Source of the DNA: Saprospiraceae bacterium
GTDB taxonomy: Bacteria > Bacteroidota > Bacteroidia > Chitinophagales > Saprospiraceae
DNA: 64,000 bases
Assembly: GCA_016714445.1 (NCBI GenBank)
Contig: JADJNF010000001.1
Location: 186,001 to 250,000, forward strand
Direction of reading: 5' to 3'
Part shown: positions 51,781 to 60,316 of the stretch, piece by piece
Position numbering within the stretch: position 1 is the first letter of the stretch
Layout of the letters: every line of letters starts with the position of its first letter
Translations under genes and position numbers: made by a program
The notes under the pieces: generated by a model
The model's database searches: none
Seen by the model: only the letters and a program-made list of their open reading frames with translations
What the model was told of the DNA's origin: nothing

Positions 51781-54777
51781 TTATCTGACCAATGTCAGAT
51801 CTTTGGTGATTACTTTTTTATTGCCTGCAAAATCAATTAGTTCTATCATCATGATATATACTCCGACTTCAACTGGTTTGCTATTAAAAGTGCCATCCCA
51901 ACCGTCTGAATTTTCACCAAATCCAAATGAATCGTTTTGGTACACTTTGTTTCCATATCTATCAAAAATTGATATCTGCTCAATATCAGCCGGAATGGTG
52001 TTTTTAAATATTTGCAGCTTGTCATTGAATCCATCTCCATTAGGTGAGAAGATATTAGGAAAGTATAATTTTAATTCATTGTCGACATTTACTTTTATTT
52101 TAGCACGAGCTGTACATCCATTTTCAGTGGTTACATCTACTGTTACAATATCAACTACATTCGATGAGTATTGAAGTGTAAAATCAGTACCTAAAATCTC
52201 ATTTTTACTATTCGTCCATATAATACTCAAAATATCTTCATCAGGATAGCTTGCTGTAAATGTCAATTCGGTGGGGACACTGAATGCTATTGTCAACTCT
52301 AATGGTAAGGAAATATTGAATACTTCTGGTTCATTTATTATTGTTTTTGCAGTAGTACTACAGTCAAATTTATCTCTAACTTCCAACAAATATTCTCCTT
52401 TGGGTAAATCAGTGATGTTCAGCTTATCAGATTTTATGCCGTTTACATAATAATTATATGGACCAAAACCACCATCCACATCTATAATATCAATAATTCC
52501 ATTTGACTCACCAAAACACAATATATCTTGTGCCTTTACTGTCATTGACTTTGGAATATTCGATTCCTGACTGATATTTACTGTATCTCTTCTTTCGCAA
52601 CCATTTTCTACATTTAACACCTGGATCACATAATTACCCTGGGCACCTGCAATTAACGTCATGTCTTTGGCATCAGAATTTATCACGCCATCCACTGAAT
52701 TCCATGTGTATTGTATGGTTTGGCCAACGGTAGCAGTAGGTTTGATTTCAATAAATTTTGTATTACAATTCCATTTCAATCCATTTTGCAGACTTACGTT
52801 CGGATATATAATTTTATCTATAATCACAATCGATGCATCGCTCCAACATTTGCTTGAACTGGCCATCACTTCGGCTTTGTACGTACCTCCCTTATCAATG
52901 GGAAGAGACCTTTTTGATGGATCGCTACCATAAAATGCTTGTTGTGGTAAAGTCTTGAACCATCTGATAGAATCGACGGAAATATTGGTTGTTAATATTA
53001 ATGTATCTCTGGGGTTATAACAAGTCAAATCATCCCCTGTGAGTGTGACAGATGCTTTTTCAAAATTTGTGTTAATGACAAAACTGGTATCCAGAGTACA
53101 TCCATTTGTACTTCTTGCAAAAAATTTATAAGGAAGCCCGGATGCTGCATTCAACGAATCTAGTTGCACATTTAGTCCATTTGTTTTGCCACCTAAGGGC
53201 AATGTCCATTCTGAAAATATCAGAGGGTCTGCACTAAGTAATGTAAGCACAGGTTTAGGATCTTTACTTGAAAGACATCTTACAGTTGGTTTGAAGGCAG
53301 TAACGGACGGCTTTTTAAAATCAGAAGAGATATCAATAAATTGTTCAATTTCACAGTTTATACCATTATTATCATAAATAACTTTGGCAAAATATCTTCC
53401 TGCAGCAACAACATTTAATTCAGTATCTGTAGAAAGAACCATATTGTTTTGGTCACGCCAACTATAGGACAAAGGAAGTGGGCCATTTGAAATACCTGAT
53501 GCTTTTATTTTAATTTCCGTTGTATTACAATTTAAAACTGTTGTATCAGCATTCAAACTGATCGATAGACTTATAGCTTCAACAGTAAAACGATGGACTA
53601 ATGAACAATCTGAATCATCGACAACATTATAAAGGCCTGGTAATGAATAATCTATTCCTTGAAAATTATAACTTCCACCTGCACAGATATATTGGGTCCC
53701 TAATACATTCAGGTTACTTCTTTCGACTTTAAATGCCTGTTGAATTATATTGCACGGATCGCTATTGCAATACACAACACTGTCTGTTGTTATCGTATGA
53801 CCACAAAAATCCCTGAAGTCGCCGGGACATAAAATCTCAATAGGGTTTATTAAAGTATCCGGACCTTCTACAATTACCTGCCAGCTTATAATATCCCCAC
53901 ATGCAGCATTCGCACAACTGCCACCATAATACGGGTGAAGATATGGATCAGCATTTATGGTATACACTCCTGGTTTGGTAAAAGTGATTTCCGTGCTTCT
54001 GCCGGTACTATCCTGATTTGTAAAATATCTGCCGTCTAAAGGTGAAATCTGCCAAACATAACATACACTGTCTGCCGGGTTTAAAGTAGCTGTTATATTA
54101 CATATTGAATTATAATTGACTTCGCATTGTGGAGGTGTCAGATTATAGGTTTGGCTGGTATTTAATTGTTCGCAGGAAATCGTATTTATACCTGTAATGG
54201 CACCATCGGATAATGTAGAAGGATCAGGTGGGGTTACCGGTTGAGTATCAATGCCTTCTATTACTTTGATTTTAAAATCACAGACTGATCCAGCATATCC
54301 ATCCAAAAAAAAGTATGCAATAGATCCCGGGACAAACTTATCATAAGACAATGTTATTGTAGTAGTAATTCCATCGCCTGAAGTATGATCTGTACATGCT
54401 ACTGATGCAGACTTATTGCATTTTTCATACATGCCGGCTTGCAAACCAATATAGCTATTATTTTTTACAACACAATTGGATGGGATGATTTGTAAAGTTA
54501 CTTTTTCACTACATGCAGTAAATGAAAACCAAATGATATTATCAGCAGTACCGTTTCCACCACATAATGCGGGCCATTGCTGATTTGCTGATAATTCTTC
54601 CGGCAACTTTGATGTATATCCATCTAAATCACTGCCACAAATATAAATCGCACTGCTGCATAATTCTCCTATTGGGCCTTGTGTAAAATTACATTGTCCC
54701 GAAACAAAAGCTGATGACCCAAAGACCAGTATGATGATATTTGCAAAATAGTAAAAAATTCGGTTTATAAGGATCAT
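51781..54777 (-). CDS. Secreted PKD/Ig-like protein with CHU_C/T9SS type B sorting domain
   Basis: A 998-residue exported protein. The signal peptide is IFYYFANIIILVFGSSAFVSGQ. N-terminal ~150 residues contain ICGSDLDGY and DNIIWFSFTAC, resembling the units of the giant 28715 protein (...VWYxFTV). From ~400 to 880 come PKD/Ig-like domains (SLNADTTVLNCNTTEIKIKA, LTGDDLTCYNPRDTLILTT). The last ~85 residues (LYFPNIFSPNGDGFNDKLQI, ISIFDRYGNKVYQNDSF, WDGTFNSKPVEVGVYIMM) are the CHU_C type B sorting domain. Surface attached; role unknown, adhesion likely. Follows exbB after ~290 bp. Confidence 0.85.
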   Translation of the reverse strand: MILINRIFYYFANIIILVFGSSAFVSGQCNFTQGPIGELCSSAIYICGSDLDGYTSKLPEELSANQQWPALCGGNGTADNIIWFSFTACSEKVTLQIIPSNCVVKNNSYIGLQAGMYEKCNKSASVACTDHTSGDGITTTITLSYDKFVPGSIAYFFLDGYAGSVCDFKIKVIEGIDTQPVTPPDPSTLSDGAITGINTISCEQLNTSQTYNLTPPQCEVNYNSICNITATLNPADSVCYVWQISPLDGRYFTNQDSTGRSTEITFTKPGVYTINADPYLHPYYGGSCANAACGDIISWQVIVEGPDTLINPIEILCPGDFRDFCGHTITTDSVVYCNSDPCNIIQQAFKVERSNLNVLGTQYICAGGSYNFQGIDYSLPGLYNVVDDSDCSLVHRFTVEAISLSISLNADTTVLNCNTTEIKIKASGISNGPLPLSYSWRDQNNMVLSTDTELNVVAAGRYFAKVIYDNNGINCEIEQFIDISSDFKKPSVTAFKPTVRCLSSKDPKPVLTLLSADPLIFSEWTLPLGGKTNGLNVQLDSLNAASGLPYKFFARSTNGCTLDTSFVINTNFEKASVTLTGDDLTCYNPRDTLILTTNISVDSIRWFKTLPQQAFYGSDPSKRSLPIDKGGTYKAEVMASSSKCWSDASIVIIDKIIYPNVSLQNGLKWNCNTKFIEIKPTATVGQTIQYTWNSVDGVINSDAKDMTLIAGAQGNYVIQVLNVENGCERRDTVNISQESNIPKSMTVKAQDILCFGESNGIIDIIDVDGGFGPYNYYVNGIKSDKLNITDLPKGEYLLEVRDKFDCSTTAKTIINEPEVFNISLPLELTIAFSVPTELTFTASYPDEDILSIIWTNSKNEILGTDFTLQYSSNVVDIVTVDVTTENGCTARAKIKVNVDNELKLYFPNIFSPNGDGFNDKLQIFKNTIPADIEQISIFDRYGNKVYQNDSFGFGENSDGWDGTFNSKPVEVGVYIMMIELIDFAGNKKVITKDLTLVR

Positions 54778-55030
54778 TAGGTCTGAAACTTTAATTTAAA
54801 TTGTCAAATCAAAATGTATATAAAATTGATTATTAATACATTATGATTTAAGCTATTACACAATATGTCATTCAGAATAAAAACATGGTAAAGGTAATAT
54901 TAATTTTCAAAAATTGTTGGAATTAAACCAGTATTTTATGCTTAATTTTATTTTAACTATTGACAATTTATTGATAAAGTCAAAAATTAAACCAATTTTA
55001 CATTATGCCGTTTCTTATAAAAGCATAAAA

Positions 55031-55396
55031 ATGATAAAAGACAAAACTCTGGTTATAGGAGCATCAGATAGAAATGATAAATACTCTAATATTGCCACTC
55101 GCCTTTTACTCCATAAAGGATATGAAGTTAAAACAATCGGAAGCAGGGCTGGATTTATAGGACAAACTGAAATTTTGACAGAAATGATTCCATGGGAAGA
55201 AATACATACCATAACTTTATATATAAATCCTGAAATTCAGAAAAAATATTATGAGTATATCCTAAAATTGAAGCCAATAAGAATATTATTCAATCCCGGC
55301 ACTGAAAATGATGAATTAAGAAAACTAGCAGAATCCGCAGGGATTGAAACAGAGTATGCCTGTACCCTGGTATTACTAAACCTTAATCAATACTGA
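55031..55396 (+). CDS. CoA-binding domain protein
   Basis: A 121-residue Rossmann-fold protein of the YccU/CoA_binding_2 type: MIKDKTLVIGASDRNDKYSN with the dinucleotide-type loop, then GYEVKTIGSRAG and IRILFNPGTENDELRKLAES..GIETEYACTLVLL. The start at 55031 gives the family's usual length; the open frame extends 39 codons upstream to 54914 with no conserved sequence. It binds CoA in structures of relatives; the biological role is unclear. Its stop TGA abuts the TCA (stop) of the next gene on the other strand. Confidence 0.85.
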   Translation: MIKDKTLVIGASDRNDKYSNIATRLLLHKGYEVKTIGSRAGFIGQTEILTEMIPWEEIHTITLYINPEIQKKYYEYILKLKPIRILFNPGTENDELRKLAESAGIETEYACTLVLLNLNQY

Positions 55397-56770
55397 TCAC
55401 TTTTTTTTCGTTTTAAACATTTCGGCTAAATCCTTTTCGGTTTTCAATCCAAGATCCAAAAATGTCGATGTGACAAACTTTTTAATATCCTGGTAATCTC
55501 TGCCTCGCTTGTCAATATACACATCCATAAGTCTGTGGATGTATTTAAGACTAAGATCCTTGATATTCTGATTAAATTTTTGGTTATAAAATGTATTAAT
55601 ATAGGATGTAAATACTTTGTTTATTTCAAAATATTCGTGATAACTATCGGTATCCAGGTTATTGAGAAAACTTTCACAATAGCCAAAAATACCTTCTCTT
55701 AAACATTCGTTTTCAATACTTAATCCTTTATGTTGGTCATAATAATCTTTTACAGCTGAAATAGTATCTTCATGTACGTATCCCTTAGTATGTACTACAT
55801 CCATAAGGTTGTAATAAGAAGATACTCCATCATTAATTTTTTTATTTATTATTTTAGACATTCTTTTGTCTGCATCAGGAGTTATTTCAACATTGCTTCG
55901 ATACAAATGCAAAAGACGCTGGAAATATTTATTTGAAAAGTTTTCTTCTTCTTTTCTGAGTTTATCAAATATTCCTGAAATAGTCTTTCTGGAAGCATCA
56001 CTTACATCATAAAACATACCTGTTATCATGATTATTTCCAGAAAATCAGGATCTGTGTGTAATGATTCATTTGAAATCAAAGCATCAATATGAGGCAAGA
56101 TGTTTTCATTATTAAATTTCCAGTTGGCCCGATATTCTAAAAAGGCAATTAATGAAGATCCGAATATTTTGAGTTCAGAAATGTTTTTTGGAAAATCTGC
56201 GGTTAGGAAATTTTGCTGATGAAACTGTTTTTTATAGTTTTCATACCCTATTTTTCTTTGTTGCAAATCTCTGAACTTGTCTACTTTCTGAACATTTAAA
56301 AATGACTTAACTTTTTTATTGGTCAAATGGTCCATCAGATTTGTCAACCAAATGTCGCTGCTTAACGCAAATCCTATCTGAACTGTCTGACCAATTCTCA
56401 TCTTTATGAAATCAAAATTTGCTGAACCACAGATGGTATTAAGTATGTTTTTAAAATGATCCTGAGGTCTTTTATATTTGTAATTGCTGTCAATCTCACC
56501 ACGAAGAACAGAATAGCCCAGTATCCTTGGTAAAAATAATCCTTCAAACCCCGGATCAAGCAATTCCTTTTCCAATGAAATTAATTGAAGTGGGTGTTTA
56601 TCAGCGACCATTTTATATAATTCAGCAATATGAGATTCAAAAGCCTCAATCATTTGTTTGTATAGCTCCTCTGATTCACTTTCAAGGTATAACTCTAATA
56701 ATTCAGATTGCTGTATCGCTGTTTTTAACTGATCAAGATGATTTTTATAATTAACTCCTAAAGCTTCCAT
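55397..56770 (-). CDS. Conserved protein of unknown function
   Basis: A 457-residue protein when started at the ATG at 56770 (the frame extends to 56833 but the extra 21 residues look like intergenic AT). Mostly helical, with blocks ALGVNYKNHLDQLKTAIQQS, PRILGYSVLRGEIDSNYKYK, FHQQNFLTADFPKN and GVSSYYNLMDVVHTKGYVHED. No signal peptide or membrane segment. No family recognised. Its stop codon is head-to-head with the CoA-binding gene (TGATCA), without a terminator between them, so mRNA overlap is possible. Confidence 0.65.
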   Translation of the reverse strand: MEALGVNYKNHLDQLKTAIQQSELLELYLESESEELYKQMIEAFESHIAELYKMVADKHPLQLISLEKELLDPGFEGLFLPRILGYSVLRGEIDSNYKYKRPQDHFKNILNTICGSANFDFIKMRIGQTVQIGFALSSDIWLTNLMDHLTNKKVKSFLNVQKVDKFRDLQQRKIGYENYKKQFHQQNFLTADFPKNISELKIFGSSLIAFLEYRANWKFNNENILPHIDALISNESLHTDPDFLEIIMITGMFYDVSDASRKTISGIFDKLRKEEENFSNKYFQRLLHLYRSNVEITPDADKRMSKIINKKINDGVSSYYNLMDVVHTKGYVHEDTISAVKDYYDQHKGLSIENECLREGIFGYCESFLNNLDTDSYHEYFEINKVFTSYINTFYNQKFNQNIKDLSLKYIHRLMDVYIDKRGRDYQDIKKFVTSTFLDLGLKTEKDLAEMFKTKKK

Positions 56771-56844
56771 GATCTTAAAATTATTTTTTGTAAAGTTATA
56801 AATATAATACGATTTGAAATAAAATATTATCAATTGATAAAAGA

Positions 56845-56877
56845 AAACCTGATAAAATTTTCGGTTTTATCAGGTTT
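56845..56877 (-). terminator. Terminator of rpsP
   Basis: A perfect 13-bp stem aaacctgataaaa/ttttatcaggttt with a 7-nt loop, 64 bp past the rpsP stop and followed on the minus strand by TCTTTTAT. The U-run is broken but the hairpin is strong. Confidence 0.8.
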
Positions 56878-56940
56878 AAAGGCAGGATTTAATGATAATC
56901 CCAACAAAGCATTAATAAATGCTAATTAATATTTTATAAA

Positions 56941-57693
56941 TTACTCTTCTGTTTCTGACTTTTCTTCTTCTACAGTTGGTTCAGATGTGGCTACATCTTC
57001 AACAGCTACTTCTGAAGTTGCTTCAACTTCTACTACAGGTGCTTCTTCAACTGCTGGCGTCTCTTCCAAAACAGGTGCTTCTTCAGCCACTGGTGTCTCT
57101 TCAACAACAGGCGTCTCTTCAACTGCTGGTGTTGGTTCAATTTCCGCTACTACTTCTTCAACAACATGGTCTACTTCCTCTACAGGTGATGCTTCAATTA
57201 CAGGAGATTCTTCAACTGCTACAGTTTCACGGAATGCTTCAGCCGCTTCTTTGGTAGATTCGTCTGCTATGATAACTTTGGCTTTAGCTTCTCCTGATAC
57301 CATCTTACGGAAAGCCTCCATTTCTGCTATTGTTTGTGCTTTCCTTGCTTCTATTTTACCTTCTTTAGCATCTATCCATTTTTGGTAAAGTACATCTGCC
57401 TGTTCAACAGTCATGGCTCCTTTACTCACACCTCTCATAAGATGTTTTTTGTAATAAACACCTTTGAATCTTAATATTGCTTTTACCGTATCGGTAGGTT
57501 GAGCTCCTTTTGATAACCACTCATATGCTGCATCTCTATCTAATTCGATAGTTGCAGGTTTTGTCATAGGATTGTATCCACCAATTCTTTCAATAAATTT
57601 ACCATCTCTCGGAGATCTGGAATCTGCTACAACGATATGATAAAAGGGAGCTTTTTTTCGTCCTTTTCTGGACAAACGCATTTTTACTGCCAT
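56941..57693 (-). CDS. rpsP: 30S ribosomal protein S16 with long acidic C-terminal tail
   Basis: 250 residues. The first ~80 are normal S16: MAVKMRLSRKGRKKAPFYHI, VVADSRSPRDGKFIERIGGYN, ERDAAYEWLSKGAQPTDTVKAILRF-like. The usual length is 80-90; here a tail of ~160 residues follows, first helical and basic (RKAQTIAEMEAFRKMVSGEAK), then an acidic, repetitive region built from VEETPVV/EEAPVLEETPAV-type steps ending SEPTVEEEKSETEE. The tail is encoded by a low-complexity DNA repeat. Extended S16 proteins occur in related Bacteroidota (background knowledge); the function of the tail is unknown. Confidence 0.9.
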   Translation of the reverse strand: MAVKMRLSRKGRKKAPFYHIVVADSRSPRDGKFIERIGGYNPMTKPATIELDRDAAYEWLSKGAQPTDTVKAILRFKGVYYKKHLMRGVSKGAMTVEQADVLYQKWIDAKEGKIEARKAQTIAEMEAFRKMVSGEAKAKVIIADESTKEAAEAFRETVAVEESPVIEASPVEEVDHVVEEVVAEIEPTPAVEETPVVEETPVAEEAPVLEETPAVEEAPVVEVEATSEVAVEDVATSEPTVEEEKSETEE

Positions 57694-57806
57694 TCTGTTA
57701 AAATTTTTAAAATTATTTGAAATACCAAACCCGATTACATTGAAAAATCAACCATTGGGTTTTTAACGGCCGCAAAGATAAAACAATTATCTGAATATGC
57801 AAATAT

Positions 57807-60089
57807 TTAAAAATATAATTTTGCACTGGCTGAAGGTAAAATGGGCAATTGATTTACCCTTTCATAATTGAGCCTGTCAAAATAAAATATATTTGGTCTG
57901 TCGTATGCATTAGTAACACTAAAATTAACTTCCAATCCTGAATGCTTACTAAATGAAATTTTCTTCAGAACGGACAAATCAAATCTATGATAATACGGCA
58001 ATCTACCACCATTCCTTTCATCTGAATACAAGATACCAATATTATCCGGATTTTCTGTTTGGTAACTTGTACCAACCCCTCCCAAATAGTCAAGGTAATT
58101 GTAGAAGCCTTTTGTTTTTGTGAATGGAAATCCTGACCCCATATTCCATCTTCCACTGACCTGCCAGCTGCCTTTTTTATCCAGATCGTATGTAATTAAC
58201 ATATTGACATTGTGTCTTCGGTCAAATACTGTTGGATATTCTTGCTCTCCATCATTTCTATTGACATAGCCATGAGAATAAGTTGCCCATACATACAAAC
58301 CCGGCACTTCATATTTAAAAGTAAAGTCTACCCCATAAGCTTTTCCTGTTTCCACTACATAGTCTGCTTGTGACCTGTCAGTTTTATTTCTATTGACAAC
58401 AATCAATTGTGGAAAATCCTTATAATATCCTTCAATATTGAACTGAATATTATTATTAAGATCATACTCAAATCCCCCGACGAGGTGATTTGACAATTGC
58501 AATTTATTTTTAACTGGTTGACCATCCAATCCTGCTACAATAGATTCCGGACCTGTCAAAAAACCATTGAACAGATTTACAACATCTCTTTCATTAGATG
58601 TGCTGAGTATATTTTGGGTGTATTTCCCTGCCGCTCCTTTAAACCTAAGCTTATCTGAAATATTTAATTTCACCCCTAATCTTGGTTCAAAAGTAATTGA
58701 TCCTAATGATGAATAGTATTGAGTACGTAAGGATGGTTCAATGATAAGCTTTCCTAATATTTGTCGGTATTTGGCATAAAAACCCAGTTCCGTGGTATTT
58801 TGTTCCTGAGCCAACCTGAGCCCAAAAGGATTTACAAATTCGAAGTCAGTTCTTATGCTTCTCATTTCCAGCCCGTATTTTATTTCATTTTTATCTCCAA
58901 AAAAAGTGAAATTTACGTTGGCAGATAATTCATCTATATCAGATGTTCTAGGTTCTGTATCTTTTTCCTGAATACCGACATTATAGGTTGAAAAACCGAT
59001 CAAACCGTCTACAATTATATTGCTACCGGAAGGAATCAGATTAAAATTTACTCCACCACCTGCATTTTTCCAATCGATCGTGGCAAGTAGTGGGTTTTTA
59101 TATGCATCCGCAAAATTGAAACCAAACACATTTATTCTGCTACCATTGGAAGTATTGACAGACACCTTGCCGTAAAAATCCTGAAAAGTAAAAGGAAGTC
59201 CGATGGAATCATTGGCAGTAGCATAGCTGTATAATGTTTTGGAAGTTTGATCAATGAGTGATTTTTTTGCTGTGAAAACATAAGACACCGAAGAACCACC
59301 TTCTTTAAATTTTTTGATCGGACCTTCTATCAATCCTTTCATCATAAATGGACCACCGCTCACAAAACCGCTTGTTCTGGCTTTATTTCCTTCTCTGGTT
59401 TTGATATCTACGATTGCAGAAATTCTTCCCCCATATTCGGCACCAAAACCACCAGTCAAGACATCTACATTTTTAATCAGTTCTGTCTCAAATACAGAAT
59501 AAAAACCAATAGAGTGGAAAGGATTAAAAATATTCAGTCCGTCCAAAAGGATTTTATTCTGAACCGGTGCCCCACCCCTGATATATATCTGACCTCCCTG
59601 ATCTCCTGTCGAAATGATCCCTGGAATTACCTGCAAATATTGGACAATATCGGCTTCACCTCCTACTGAAGGTAATGCTTTGATTTGTTTTTGTGATACC
59701 GAAATCTGAGAAATATTTACTGTTGTTCTTGATTGTTCTCTGGCTGCAGAAATAGAAATTTCACCCAGATTAATGGCACTCTCAGACAATGTCAACGCTT
59801 GATATACGATAGCAGAAGCTTTTACTTTGACAGGCATAGATATACTGTCATAACCAATATAAGTTGCTACTAATCTGTACTCTCCCGGAGGCACATTTGA
59901 AATTACAAAAAAACCATCTAAGTCTGTTGTAGTTCCAAATTTGGTACCTGCCAATTGAACATTACAATAAATCACAGGATTCCCTGATTCCTTTTCATAT
60001 ATATTTCCTCTTACTGTTCCTGTCTGAGCACTACCCACTACAATCACACCAAATAACAAGATTAAAACAAATACAAAACTATTCTTCAT
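57807..60089 (-). CDS. TonB-dependent outer-membrane receptor
   Basis: A 760-residue receptor. The signal peptide is NSFVFVLILLFGVIVVGSAQ. Residues ~24-110 are a CarboxypepD_reg-like domain (GTVRGNIYEKESGNPVIYCN, GTTTDLDGFFVISNVPPGEY). A plug follows (about 115-230: VGGEADIVQYLQVIPGIIST, IYIRGGAPVQNKILLDGL, VLTGGFGAEYGGRISAIVDI). Then a beta barrel reaches the C-terminal FYFDRLNYERVNQLPILPSA. No SusD partner, so not a typical glycan-utilisation pair; the ligand is unknown. The ExbB/ExbD/TonB cluster at 49046-51494 could energise it. Confidence 0.93.
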   Translation of the reverse strand: MKNSFVFVLILLFGVIVVGSAQTGTVRGNIYEKESGNPVIYCNVQLAGTKFGTTTDLDGFFVISNVPPGEYRLVATYIGYDSISMPVKVKASAIVYQALTLSESAINLGEISISAAREQSRTTVNISQISVSQKQIKALPSVGGEADIVQYLQVIPGIISTGDQGGQIYIRGGAPVQNKILLDGLNIFNPFHSIGFYSVFETELIKNVDVLTGGFGAEYGGRISAIVDIKTREGNKARTSGFVSGGPFMMKGLIEGPIKKFKEGGSSVSYVFTAKKSLIDQTSKTLYSYATANDSIGLPFTFQDFYGKVSVNTSNGSRINVFGFNFADAYKNPLLATIDWKNAGGGVNFNLIPSGSNIIVDGLIGFSTYNVGIQEKDTEPRTSDIDELSANVNFTFFGDKNEIKYGLEMRSIRTDFEFVNPFGLRLAQEQNTTELGFYAKYRQILGKLIIEPSLRTQYYSSLGSITFEPRLGVKLNISDKLRFKGAAGKYTQNILSTSNERDVVNLFNGFLTGPESIVAGLDGQPVKNKLQLSNHLVGGFEYDLNNNIQFNIEGYYKDFPQLIVVNRNKTDRSQADYVVETGKAYGVDFTFKYEVPGLYVWATYSHGYVNRNDGEQEYPTVFDRRHNVNMLITYDLDKKGSWQVSGRWNMGSGFPFTKTKGFYNYLDYLGGVGTSYQTENPDNIGILYSDERNGGRLPYYHRFDLSVLKKISFSKHSGLEVNFSVTNAYDRPNIFYFDRLNYERVNQLPILPSASAKLYF

Positions 60090-60316
60090 AAAAAAAATTT
60101 AGCGGCGCAAATGTAATGATTAAAGTCTAAAATACGTCTAAATCAATTGTCTTTTGGAATACAAAACTGACTAATGCTAAAATCAATGTTCATTAAAATA
60201 GTAAAACTGATGATAAAACTTGTGTCAATATGGGACAGCTGATAATAAAATATCACATTAAATATTTAATTTTGCGGCAGGTATCGATTAATCTTTATTA
60301 TAAAATTAAATTTCTT

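Noticed and set aside
56976..57388. Plus-strand frames of 93 and 133 codons opposite rpsP
   Set aside because: Low-complexity (Ser/Thr/Gly/Val or Leu/Gln) products are reverse readings of the acidic repeat that encodes the S16 tail.
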